Notes: generated by a model not told the origin, from the letters alone. 5,159 bases of DNA from Deltaproteobacteria bacterium (GCA_031269135.1 JAISZP010000377.1:1-5159), one strand, 5' to 3'; numbered from the stretch's first letter, positions 1 through 5,159 are shown. Numbers and translations are program-made.

Positions 1-941
1 TGAAACTCCCTAAATATCTCCGGAAGCCCTATGACTAAAAAAGAACCCAGTATGACGCCTTTTTGGTTTCCGCTGCCTCCTAAGATCACGATGGTGAAAA
101 GAACCACCGATTCGGCGAAATTGAACGAATTGGGGCTGATGGTGCGCATGCGGCTGGCGAAGATAGTCCCGGCCAGCCCGGCCCAGGCGGCGCCGACCAC
201 GAAAGCCAAAAGCTTATGGAGGGTGGTGTTTACGCCCATGGATTCGGCGGCGACGGTGTCGGCTTTGATGAACTTCAAGGCTCTGCCGAACCGGGAATTT
301 TCCAGCCAATGAAAAAGGACCAGCGAGACGCCCACCATGAACCAGATCAAGTAAAAAAAGTGATGAGGCTTGGTGAGCTTAAAACCCATTATGCTGGGCC
401 TGGCTATGCCGAAAAGCCCGTTGGGACCGCCGGTTATGCCGAAGATGTCGTTGGTCAAGGCGATACGGATTATCTCGACGAAACCGATGGTGACGATCAA
501 GAGATAGTCGCCTCTTAAGTGAATGATGGGACCGGCGATTACGGCGGCAAGCAGTCCGGCGGTCACGCAGGCCACCGGCATGGTCGCGAATATGGACCAG
601 CCGAAATTCAGGTTCAATATGGCGGTGGTATAGGCGCCTACCGCGAAAAAGGCCGCATGCCCCATGTGAAACATGCCCGCGTGTCCCAAGATGATGTTTA
701 GGGATAAGGCGAGTATGGTGTAAAGACCCACGTTGTTTAAGACGTCGAGCCAATAAGGGGCGGTGCTCAAGCCTACCGCTTGAAAAATCGGAGGTACGGC
801 TAAAAAGACCAAGACGGCGAAAACCGTGACCAGTCGGCTCGGCCATTTTGAAGCGGTTGGTCCATTTGAAATGGCTGGCCCGTTTGAAGCGGCTGACCCG
901 TTTGAGGTGACTGGCCCGTTTGAAGAGACTGACCCGCTCAT
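1..941 (-). CDS. livM: Branched-chain amino-acid ABC transporter permease LivM (partial, C-terminus beyond the left edge)
   Basis: Inner-membrane permease that pairs with LivH to form the translocation channel of a LIV-type (HAAT) ABC importer. Reading the minus strand from the ATG at 941 gives 313 codons with no stop before the window ends, so perhaps 40 or more C-terminal residues are missing. Visible family motifs are LGHAGMFHMGHAAFFAVGAY (residues 85-104), LRGDYLLIVTIGFVEIIRIA (142-161) and the EAA-like loop contacting the ATPase (AAESMGVNTTLHKLLAFVVG, 231-250). Near the end comes TIVILGGSGNQKGVILGS (283-300), typical of LivM. Hydrophobic segments start at about residue 36. The start overlaps the livH stop as ATGA and has only a weak purine stretch (GAGA) upstream, which suggests translational coupling. 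Residues 1-33 form an odd Ser/Asn/Gly/Pro-rich extension made of hexapeptide repeats, which I do not recognise from LivM proteins. The reading frame is certain; livG and livF would be expected next. Confidence 0.95.
   Translation of the reverse strand, partial: MSGSVSSNGPVTSNGSAASNGPAISNGPTASKWPSRLVTVFAVLVFLAVPPIFQAVGLSTAPYWLDVLNNVGLYTILALSLNIILGHAGMFHMGHAAFFAVGAYTTAILNLNFGWSIFATMPVACVTAGLLAAVIAGPIIHLRGDYLLIVTIGFVEIIRIALTNDIFGITGGPNGLFGIARPSIMGFKLTKPHHFFYLIWFMVGVSLVLFHWLENSRFGRALKFIKADTVAAESMGVNTTLHKLLAFVVGAAWAGLAGTIFASRMRTISPNSFNFAESVVLFTIVILGGSGNQKGVILGSFLVIGLPEIFREF
834..941 (-). repeat. Imperfect 18-bp tandem repeats at the 5' end of livM
   Basis: On the minus strand the first 36 codons of livM fall into six blocks of 18 bp. 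The four clear ones (923 down to 852) encode SNGPVT, SNGSAA, SNGPAI and SNGPTA. The first block contains the ATG (MSGSVS) and the last (SKWPSR) grades into the conserved protein. Most units begin TCAAACGGG. The period is a multiple of three, so changes in copy number would keep the reading frame. The product is a flexible, uncharged, probably disordered tail ahead of the first membrane segment. The repeat is seen directly; any function is unknown. Confidence 0.85.
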
Positions 942-1843
942 AGTTTCTCGGCGACTCTCTCAGACAAAAGGCCGGTAGGTCTGAAGATTAAGATCAAGAT
1001 TAGAACGACGAAAGTCAAAGCGTCTTTCCAGGCGACCGAAATGTAGGCCGCCCCCAGCGCTTCCACCAATCCCAAAAGAAGTCCTCCCACCATGGCGCCG
1101 GGAATGTTTCCTATGCCGCCGATGATGGCTGCGGTGAAGGCCTTTAGACCGTAAAGCTGACCCATGTTGAAGTTTATTTGACCGTAGTACAGTCCCACAA
1201 GCAGACCCGCCAGGCCGCCCAAAGCCGGCCCGATGATGAAAACCACGGCGATGACCTTTCTTACGTCGATGCCCATAAGTTTGGCGGCGCCTTGGTCTAT
1301 GGCGGTGGCTCTGATGGCCATCCCCAATCTGGTCCGGTGGATGAAGACGTAGAGGGCGCCCATGACCGCCACCGCCGTCAAAAAGACCAGTATCCGAATC
1401 AAGGGGACGTTTTGTCCGCCGATGTGAATGACCACGTTGGGCAACAAATCGGCTGAATAAGCTCTGTACTGGGCGCCCCACTTCAACATTATGGCGTTTT
1501 GCAAAAAAATGCTGGCCCCCAACGCCGAAACCACCGCCGCCAAGCGGTCGGAATGCCTAAGGGGCCGGTAGGCCACCCTCTCCAAAAGGTGACCCGCCAG
1601 GGCCACCAGACCCATGACCATGATGATGGTTACGGATATGGCCAGCGGCGGGCCTAGACTTCCTCCCAAGTTAAAGGTGATGAGAAGAGTGTAGCCTAAG
1701 AAGGCGCCCAAGGCGAACAGCTCGCCGTGGGCGAAGTTTATCAACTTCATGACCCCGTAGACCATGGTGTAGCCTAAGGCGATGAGGGCGTATATCCCTC
1801 CCACCGCCAGGCCGTTGGACAACTGTAGGATGAAGACTTTCAT
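938..1843 (-). CDS. livH: Branched-chain amino-acid ABC transporter permease LivH
   Basis: Inner-membrane permease, partner of LivM, that carries branched-chain (or related) amino acids delivered by the periplasmic binding protein. At 301 residues it has the normal family length. It opens with the characteristic LivH N-terminus: LQLSNGLAVGGIYALIALGY (residues 7-26), then INFAHGELFALGAFLGY (35-51). The EAA-like cytoplasmic loop is at about 186-213 (AAKLMGIDVRKVIAVVFIIG and onward). KAFTAAIIGGIGNIPGAMVG (234-253) and the terminal FRPTGLLSE (287-295) are also typical. Several strongly hydrophobic segments run through the protein. The ATG at 1843 is preceded by a weak AGG eight bases upstream, with a run of seven T between them. 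It lies 69 bp after livK, separated by a hairpin, and its TGA stop overlaps the livM start by 4 bp, so livH and livM are certainly one transcription unit. Nothing in the protein looks damaged. Confidence 0.96.
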   Translation of the reverse strand: MKVFILQLSNGLAVGGIYALIALGYTMVYGVMKLINFAHGELFALGAFLGYTLLITFNLGGSLGPPLAISVTIIMVMGLVALAGHLLERVAYRPLRHSDRLAAVVSALGASIFLQNAIMLKWGAQYRAYSADLLPNVVIHIGGQNVPLIRILVFLTAVAVMGALYVFIHRTRLGMAIRATAIDQGAAKLMGIDVRKVIAVVFIIGPALGGLAGLLVGLYYGQINFNMGQLYGLKAFTAAIIGGIGNIPGAMVGGLLLGLVEALGAAYISVAWKDALTFVVLILILIFRPTGLLSERVAEKL

Positions 1844-1844
1844 G

Positions 1845-1890
1845 AAAAAAACCTGGGGCCGACCCCTTGGCTCTAGGCCAAGGGGCCGGC
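1845..1890 (-). terminator. Hairpin plus U7 tract between livK and livH (likely partial terminator or mRNA stabiliser)
   Basis: CCCCTTGG (1863-1870) and CCAAGGGG (1878-1885) form a perfect 8-bp stem with a 7-base loop. After one A/C mismatch it extends by four further pairs, GCCG (1858-1861) with CGGC (1887-1890). In the direction of transcription the stem is followed by CCCAGG and then seven T (1851-1845). The U tract is offset by six bases, so this is not a textbook terminator. A hairpin between the binding-protein gene and the permease genes is common in ABC importer operons and usually lowers permease expression relative to the binding protein. The AGG that probably serves livH lies between the stem and the T tract. 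Confidence 0.55.
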
Positions 1891-1912
1891 GACGCGAAGC
1901 GGACGGAACCTT

Positions 1913-3037
1913 TTACTGCAGCACGAATTGACCGTTCGCATCGACTTTGTATAGGCGATAAACTTCACCGATGCGGTCGCCTTTGTCGTCGAAAGCGATT
2001 GGGCCGCTAAAGCCTTGGTAGTCTTTGAAATCGGTCTTAAGCCACGTAGCCATGGCGACAGGGTCGGGACCTACGGCTTTGACCGCCTCGACTATCACCT
2101 CAAAGGCGTCTCCGGCCAGCACCGACCACACCGAACTTGGAACAGCGCCGTCGAATTTGGCTTTGTAGGTTTCCATAAGTTTCGCGGCGGCGGGGGTATT
2201 CATGTCGGCCAAGGCCGGAGGACTTACGAAGTAGTAACCGTCGGCGGCCTGATTGCCGGCAATCTCGACCAAAGCGGTATTATTGGTGGCGTCTCCGCCG
2301 ATTATGGGAATATCCCAGTTCATCTCGCGTTTTTGACGAAGGATGAGACCAGCTTCGGGAAAGTATCCGGTAAAGACGATGATGTCCGGGGAGGCGGTTT
2401 GAATGGCCGTCAAGCTGGCGTTGAAATCTCTGTCTCCGGGGGTGATGGCGTCGTAGTAAACCTCTTCCACGCCGCCGGTCTGGAAGGTCTTTCTGGCCTC
2501 ATCGGCCAAGCCTTTGGCGTAGGCGGAGTTGTCGTGAACAATGGCCACTTTTTTATAGCCAAGCTTGATGACTTCGTTGGCCAGAACCCGGCCCTGCTCG
2601 TCGTCGCGGGGACAGGTACGGAAAAACAGGGGCAGTCCCTTGTCGGTCAGCCTTATGGAAGTCGAACCTGTGGCCACCTGAACGATTCCTGCCTCATCAT
2701 AAAGATCCTGGGTGGCTTCCGTCACAGTCGAGCCGTAAGTGCCGACCACGGCGACGACTCCGCTGGTGATCAGCATCTGAGCGGCTAGAGCGGCGTTTTT
2801 GGGTTCTCCGCCATCGTCGGCTTTTTCCAAAACCACCTGCTCGCCGTTGATGCCGCCTGAGTCATTGAGTTCCTGGACCAAAATCTCAACCACTCGGACC
2901 ATGTCCTCGCCTTCGGCGGCCCAGGCGCCGGTTATGGGCGCCATAAGTCCGATCTTGACCGGGTCCGCCGATAGTAGGCAGGAAGAAAACACGGTCAAAG
3001 CCAAAACCGTCAAAAAAGTGAAAATCGACTTTTTCAT
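1913..3037 (-). CDS. livK: Branched-chain amino-acid ABC transporter substrate-binding protein (LivK/LivJ-like)
   Basis: Periplasmic, type I fold solute-binding protein that captures leucine, isoleucine, valine or related amino acids for LivH/LivM. I chose the ATG at 3037 (374 residues) because GGAGGG lies four bases upstream. An ATG four codons earlier (3049) overlaps that same ribosome site and is unlikely. The N-terminus is a clear export signal: MKKSIFTFLTVLALTVFSSC. FSSC could be a non-standard lipobox, or cleavage may follow LLSA, so lipoprotein or soluble remains open. Mature-domain hallmarks are VKIGLMAPITGAWA (residues 27-40), VVAVVGTYGSTVTEAT (about 94-109), VQVATGSTSIRLTD (119-132), HDNSAYAKGLADEA (168-181) and DFNASLTAIQTASPDIIVFT (204-223). 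GYFPEAGLILRQ (224-235) follows and closely resembles the E. coli LivJ/LivK segment carrying a ligand-contacting glutamate (here E228). GSTVT and TGSTS correspond to the usual amino-acid-binding loops. Actual substrate specificity cannot be read from the sequence. Confidence 0.95.
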   Translation of the reverse strand: MKKSIFTFLTVLALTVFSSCLLSADPVKIGLMAPITGAWAAEGEDMVRVVEILVQELNDSGGINGEQVVLEKADDGGEPKNAALAAQMLITSGVVAVVGTYGSTVTEATQDLYDEAGIVQVATGSTSIRLTDKGLPLFFRTCPRDDEQGRVLANEVIKLGYKKVAIVHDNSAYAKGLADEARKTFQTGGVEEVYYDAITPGDRDFNASLTAIQTASPDIIVFTGYFPEAGLILRQKREMNWDIPIIGGDATNNTALVEIAGNQAADGYYFVSPPALADMNTPAAAKLMETYKAKFDGAVPSSVWSVLAGDAFEVIVEAVKAVGPDPVAMATWLKTDFKDYQGFSGPIAFDDKGDRIGEVYRLYKVDANGQFVLQ

Positions 3038-3041
3038 TGAA

Positions 3042-3047
3042 CCCTCC
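3042..3047 (-). promoter_or_regulatory. Ribosome-binding site of livK (decides the start)
   Basis: GGAGGG followed by TTCA and then ATG. The site includes the last base of an upstream in-frame ATG (3049-3047), so that ATG cannot be served by it. This supports the shorter livK product. Confidence 0.85.
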
Positions 3048-3087
3048 ATAAAAATAAAGAAAATTTGATTTGTGCAAAATGGAGCCG

Positions 3088-3116
3088 AAAACCATATTAA
3101 AAAACCATATTGAAAA
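3088..3116. repeat. 13-bp direct repeat in the livK leader
   Basis: Two adjoining copies of AAAACCATATTRAAAA are offset by 13 bp, with cores CCATATTAAAA (3092-3102) and CCATATTGAAAA (3105-3116). It lies 50-80 bp before the livK start and overlaps the TAATAT -10 candidate. It could be an operator with tandem half-sites or simply a local duplication. Confidence 0.6.
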
Positions 3117-3152
3117 CCCGCATGATCGAAAGCCGAAAACAGCCGAAAAACG

Positions 3153-4574
3153 TCACCACTGGGATGAAAAAAAGGCGGTCAGAGCTTTGGCCGTCATCCA
3201 GACGTCGGCTTTAGAGGTGATTTCAAAGGGAGAGTGCATCGATAAGACGGGAGCCCCGGAGTCGACGATGCTCAGGCCGTTGTAAGCCAAACTGAGAGCC
3301 ACCGTCCCGCCGCCTCCTTCTTCCTGTTTGCCCAGCAAAGTGCTCTGCCAGGAAATGGAGGCTCCGTCGAACAGATTTCTGATGAAGGCCATATACTCGG
3401 CTCTGGCCTCCGAAGCCCCATATTTGCCCGCGCCGCCTGTATAGCGGGTCAGGCATGGTCCCAATCCCAAACGGGCGGCGTTAAGTTCGTCATGGACTTC
3501 CTTGAAGGTGGGATCCATGGCCGCTTCCACATCCGCCGAGATGGCTCTGCTCTTGGAGAGAGCTTTTTGAACATCATGCCAATGAGGCTCCAAGCCGCTG
3601 GCCGCGAAAGCCTCGGCCGCGAGTCTCTGGACGAAATTGGTTTCCGCGCCTGTGGAGCCGTAGCTTCCTATCTCTTCTCGGTCGAAGACTATAAGTAAAA
3701 GCGGTTTTTGAGGGTAACTTCCGGCTTTAAGCAGGGCCTTCAAGCCGCAAAAGACGCTTAAGCGGTCGTCTTGAGCGTAGCCTCCGATCATGGAGGAGTC
3801 CAAGCCGACTTCGACGGCGGGACCCGCCGGCACCAACTCCAGCTCCGAGGAGATCAAATCGTCTTCCTGAAGTCCCCAGCGGTTTTGGAGTATGTTTTTG
3901 ATGGCCAGCTTCAAACGCTTTTTATCGTCTTTTTTCCCTTCCGGCTTGGAAGCGGCTAAGACGTTCAGCTTTTCGGCGGGAAAGGCGTCGGATAGCTTCT
4001 TTTCCCTTTGGACCTTACGATCTAAGTGAGGCAGGATATCCGTTATGGTCAAGACAGGCCCGCCGGGTTCTTCACCGAAACGCAAATCAATCTCCCGCCC
4101 GTCTTTGAGAGCGCAAAAACCCCACAGGGCCAAGGGTCTGGCCAGCCACTGAAATTTTTTCAACCCTCCGTAGAGGTTGCTTTTCAGAAGACCAAAGCCC
4201 ACGTCCTCGTAGAGCGGTTTGGGCTTGAGATCCAACCTGGGAGCGTCGCCATGGGCTACGACCAAATTAAAACCCGCCTTCGGGCTTTGTTGTCCGGGCA
4301 CGAAAAGTCCTAAAAGTTTTCCGTGGTGACTTAGATAGCCGCCTCTTTTGACCTTGCCCGAAGATGCGTCGAGATCGACGAAACCTTCTTTAAGCGCTCT
4401 TTCGACTACAAATTTATTGACCGCCCTTTCGGTTTTAGCCGAGGTCAGAAAAGAACGATACTCAGCGGCGAAATCTTCAACCTCGGTCAACTGCGCTTCA
4501 TCGAGATTTTCCCAAATTGTTGGTTTGGAATCTTTATCTAAAGGCTTATTGTTAGCCTTGTCTTTTTTTTGCAT
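3153..4574 (-). CDS. apeA: M18-family zinc aminopeptidase (ApeA-like)
   Basis: Cytosolic di-metal aminopeptidase that removes N-terminal residues from peptides; no signal peptide is visible. I chose the ATG at 4574 (473 residues). The frame stays open upstream to an adjacent ATG (4577) and a TTG (4592), but GGAGGG (4583-4578) lies inside that upstream stretch and best fits 4574. In 473-residue numbering, all expected metal or catalytic motifs are present. VVAHGDAPRLDLKPKPLYED (105-124) has ligand H108 and D110. GGYAQDDRLSVF (264-275) carries the bridging aspartate. FDREEIGSYGSTGAET (297-312) has the Glu pair E300/E301. ISADVEAAMDPTF (345-357) has D348, and SMHSPFEITSKADVWMT (445-461) has H447. 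KYGASEARAE (384-393) and LGKQEEGGGGTVA (414-426) are also family signatures. The overall length matches the longer bacterial M18 group. Residues 208-225 are Lys/Glu-rich and probably a loop. It lies 115 bp upstream of livK in the same orientation, so it may share transcripts with the liv operon. Preferred substrates cannot be predicted. Confidence 0.93.
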   Translation of the reverse strand: MQKKDKANNKPLDKDSKPTIWENLDEAQLTEVEDFAAEYRSFLTSAKTERAVNKFVVERALKEGFVDLDASSGKVKRGGYLSHHGKLLGLFVPGQQSPKAGFNLVVAHGDAPRLDLKPKPLYEDVGFGLLKSNLYGGLKKFQWLARPLALWGFCALKDGREIDLRFGEEPGGPVLTITDILPHLDRKVQREKKLSDAFPAEKLNVLAASKPEGKKDDKKRLKLAIKNILQNRWGLQEDDLISSELELVPAGPAVEVGLDSSMIGGYAQDDRLSVFCGLKALLKAGSYPQKPLLLIVFDREEIGSYGSTGAETNFVQRLAAEAFAASGLEPHWHDVQKALSKSRAISADVEAAMDPTFKEVHDELNAARLGLGPCLTRYTGGAGKYGASEARAEYMAFIRNLFDGASISWQSTLLGKQEEGGGGTVALSLAYNGLSIVDSGAPVLSMHSPFEITSKADVWMTAKALTAFFSSQW

Positions 4575-4577
4575 CAT

Positions 4578-4583
4578 CCCTCC
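4578..4583 (-). promoter_or_regulatory. Ribosome-binding site of the M18 aminopeptidase with tandem ATG
   Basis: GGAGGG is followed directly by ATGATG. The first ATG has no spacer and the second has three bases, close to the four-base spacer seen at livK, so the second ATG (4574) is preferred. The upstream in-frame TTG (4592) lies before this site and has only a distant AGGA, 13 bases away. Confidence 0.75.
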
Positions 4584-4611
4584 AGACGGCAAGAAATAAA
4601 TATAATCCTAA

Positions 4612-4630
4612 CGGCGCCTCCAACGCGCCG
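4612..4630. repeat. GC-rich inverted repeat before the aminopeptidase start
   Basis: CGGCGC (4612-4617) and GCGCCG (4625-4630) form a perfect 6-bp stem with a 7-base loop. It lies about 40 bp upstream of the aminopeptidase start. On the minus strand it is followed by TTAGGATTATATTT, which is AT-rich and could contain a -10 box (TATATT). No U tract follows, so it is not a typical terminator; an operator or 5'-leader hairpin is possible. Confidence 0.5.
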
Positions 4631-4642
4631 ACTAAAGGCCAA

Positions 4643-4690
4643 GTCGAATAAAATGTCGAACAAAAAGTCAAACAAAAAGCCGAAACTCTC
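4643..4690. repeat. 12-bp tandem repeat, about four degenerate units
   Basis: Units on the plus strand are GTCGAATAAAAT, GTCGAACAAAAA, GTCAAACAAAAA and a weak fourth, GCCGAAACTCTC. Units two and three differ at one position, and units one and two at two. The exact 12-bp spacing argues for tandem duplication followed by drift. Confidence 0.7.
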
Positions 4691-4710
4691 CACAGGATGG
4701 AGATTTTGGG

Positions 4711-4750
4711 CTCGGTCAAGCGTCGTAAATCTCGGTCAAGCGTCGTAAAT
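4711..4750. repeat. Perfect 20-bp tandem duplication
   Basis: CTCGGTCAAGCGTCGTAAAT occurs twice back to back with no mismatch. The perfect identity suggests either a recent duplication or constraint on both copies. It contains the recurring GTCAAG motif found elsewhere in this intergenic block. Confidence 0.95.
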
Positions 4751-4803
4751 ATAGACTGTCGATTAAAAACATAAATAATCGCCAAAGCCAAAAAACGTCA
4801 AAA

Positions 4804-4833
4804 CGGAAATCGTCGAAGCGGAAATCGTCGAAA
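4804..4833. repeat. 15-bp tandem duplication
   Basis: CGGAAATCGTCGAAG (4804-4818) is followed immediately by CGGAAATCGTCGAAA (4819-4833), which differs only in the last base. A related AATCGTCGAT occurs again at 4971. Confidence 0.9.
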
Positions 4834-4844
4834 CAACTGTGCAT

Positions 4845-4863
4845 GTCGCCTGCGGAAGGCGAC
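4845..4863. repeat. 7-bp stem inverted repeat
   Basis: GTCGCCT (4845-4851) and AGGCGAC (4857-4863) pair perfectly around the loop GCGGA. There is no U run on either side, so it is not an obvious terminator. It directly adjoins the 17-bp repeat array. Confidence 0.6.
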
Positions 4864-4944
4864 GCCCCGAGGTCATGACCACCCCGAAGTCATGACCGAC
4901 TCGAAGTCAAAACCACCCCGAAGTCTTGACCACCCCGAAGTCAA
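4860..4944. repeat. 17-bp tandem repeat, five units
   Basis: Five units at an exact 17-bp period, with best consensus GACCACCCCGAAGTCAT. Units start at 4860 (divergent), 4877, 4894, 4911 and 4928. The CCCCGAAGTC core is kept in three of them, and the other two differ by one or two bases. Unit junctions form palindromes, perfect in GGTCATGACC (4871-4880) and partial in later junctions (GTCATGAC, GTCTTGAC). The period is not a multiple of three and no reading frame runs through it, so it is non-coding. There are no unique spacers, so it is not a CRISPR array. Confidence 0.88.
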
Positions 4945-5068
4945 GAAATGCTGCGCCGTATTTCACGGCAAATCGTCGATAATGGATGGCGCCCATCTAA
5001 CGGCGAATCAGGTTTCGGCGCGTCTCTGAACTCCAACTAAGCGGTCGCGGCCATATCGCAGGCGGCGC

Positions 5069-5074
5069 ATTATA
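5069..5074 (-). promoter_or_regulatory. Candidate -10 box (TATAAT) on the minus strand
   Basis: A consensus TATAAT reads toward the aminopeptidase gene. The matching -35 position 17 bp upstream is CCTGTC, which is poor, so an activator or an alternative arrangement would be needed. If used, it would give a leader of roughly 490 bases containing the repeats, or a small separate RNA. Confidence 0.3.
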
Positions 5075-5079
5075 GCCCG

Positions 5080-5097
5080 CTCGACAGACTCGACAGG
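5080..5097. repeat. 9-bp tandem duplication
   Basis: CTCGACAGA (5080-5088) is followed by CTCGACAGG (5089-5097). It falls in the spacer and -35 zone upstream of the TATAAT at 5069-5074, so it might be a tandem binding site; it may equally be another example of the local duplication tendency. Confidence 0.65.
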
Positions 5098-5131
5098 GCA
5101 TATGATACTGCAAAAATACCTGATTGCAACC

Positions 5132-5159
5132 TTGAAAAACGTCAAGCCGTCATTATACC
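5132..5159. promoter_or_regulatory. Overlapping promoter-like elements at the right edge
   Basis: On the plus strand TTGAAA (5132-5137) and TATACC (5154-5159) are spaced 16 bp apart, which would drive a gene beyond the right edge. On the minus strand the same end reads TATAAT (5157-5152), whose -35 would lie outside the window. Either or both could be real, but the neighbouring sequence is missing. Confidence 0.3.

Larger units (their letters stand above)
3038..3152 (-). promoter_or_regulatory. AT-rich leader and probable promoter region of livK
   Basis: This gap of 115 bp between the aminopeptidase stop and the livK start is clearly richer in A/T than the genes around it. On the minus strand it carries long T runs and a TAATAT (3099-3094) that could be a -10 box, but I see no good -35 partner at 16-18 bp. 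There is no strong hairpin with a U tract, so read-through from the aminopeptidase gene is possible. The element AGCCGAAAAC (plus-strand sense) occurs at 3083 and 3131, with a one-base variant at 3141. The livHM genes have no other obvious promoter, so this is the likely control region of the liv operon. Confidence 0.4.
4593..5159. other. Gene-free, repeat-rich intergenic block upstream of the aminopeptidase
   Basis: I find no credible coding region in about 570 bp on either strand. Instead the block holds a succession of short tandem repeats with unit lengths 12, 20, 15, 17 and 9 bp, which are listed separately. It also holds small inverted repeats: GCCGT/ACGGC (4955-4969) and GATGG/CCATC (4985-4997). 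The pentamer GTCAA occurs at least seven times on the plus strand (4667, 4715, 4735, 4797, 4906, 4940, 5141). The minus strand has candidate promoter parts, including TTGACG (4801-4796), though the TTATTT 17 bp downstream of it is a poor -10. No tRNA, rRNA, CRISPR or transposase trace is recognisable. It presumably contains the aminopeptidase promoter. Confidence 0.6.

Noticed and set aside
379..846. 155-residue open frame on the minus strand
   Set aside because: It is out of frame with livM, whose own frame through this stretch encodes clear permease motifs; the Arg/His-rich product is a shadow.
2015..2788. 257-residue open frame on the plus strand
   Set aside because: It is antisense to livK and its Gly/Val-rich product has no recognisable domain; the livK frame is unambiguous.
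3051..3077. Promoter TTGCAC-N15-TATTTT before livK
   Set aside because: The start point would fall inside the GGAGGG ribosome site, and the spacing is short.
4575..4592. Longer aminopeptidase start at TTG 4592
   Set aside because: The strong GGAGGG lies downstream of this codon and points to the ATG at 4574; the only purine stretch before the TTG is too distant.
4552..4791. 79-residue open frame on the minus strand across the repeats and the aminopeptidase start
   Set aside because: It starts at TTG without a ribosome site, is built largely from the 20-bp and 12-bp repeats, overlaps the aminopeptidase start in another frame and shows no family motif.
4860..4944. CRISPR array
   Set aside because: Units are directly contiguous at 17 bp without unique spacers, and no cas gene is present.
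4980..5070. tRNA or other known structural RNA on the minus strand
   Set aside because: No TTCRA-type T-loop, acceptor stem pairing or other family signature could be found.

Overview
The window holds four protein-coding genes, all on the minus strand. They read right to left: an M18-family aminopeptidase (apeA-like), then the first three genes of a branched-chain amino-acid ABC transporter operon, livK (binding protein), livH (permease) and livM (permease). livM runs off the left edge of the window. The usual ATPase genes livG and livF would be expected beyond that edge but cannot be seen here. The protein calls rest on conserved family motifs visible in the translations. The organism is a bacterium of moderately high GC content that uses strong GGAGGG ribosome-binding sites. 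The order livK-livH-livM and the style of the proteins fit an anaerobic Gram-negative lineage such as the former Deltaproteobacteria, but this is an impression, not a demonstrated assignment.

Layout from right to left: (1) about 4575-5159 has no convincing gene. It is packed with short tandem repeats of different unit lengths (9, 17, 15, 20 and 12 bp), small hairpins and TATAAT-like elements. It presumably contains the upstream region of the aminopeptidase gene. (2) The M18 aminopeptidase spans 3153-4574. (3) An AT-rich leader of 115 bp contains a 13-bp direct repeat and leads to livK. (4) livK spans 1913-3037. (5) A 69-bp gap holds a strong hairpin followed by a U7 run, which is a likely partial terminator or mRNA-stabilising element. 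(6) livH spans 938-1843. (7) livM overlaps livH by 4 bp (ATGA) and starts with an unusual Ser/Asn/Gly-rich extension encoded by imperfect 18-bp tandem repeats.

Together the genes suggest amino-acid scavenging. LivK captures a branched-chain or related amino acid in the periplasm, LivH and LivM form the membrane channel, and the cytosolic M18 peptidase trims peptides to free amino acids. The functional link between peptidase and transporter is inferred only from adjacency and shared orientation.

I see no convincing undescribed system such as a defence island, CRISPR array or mobile element. The least explained features are the repeat-rich intergenic block and the repeat-encoded N-terminus of LivM.
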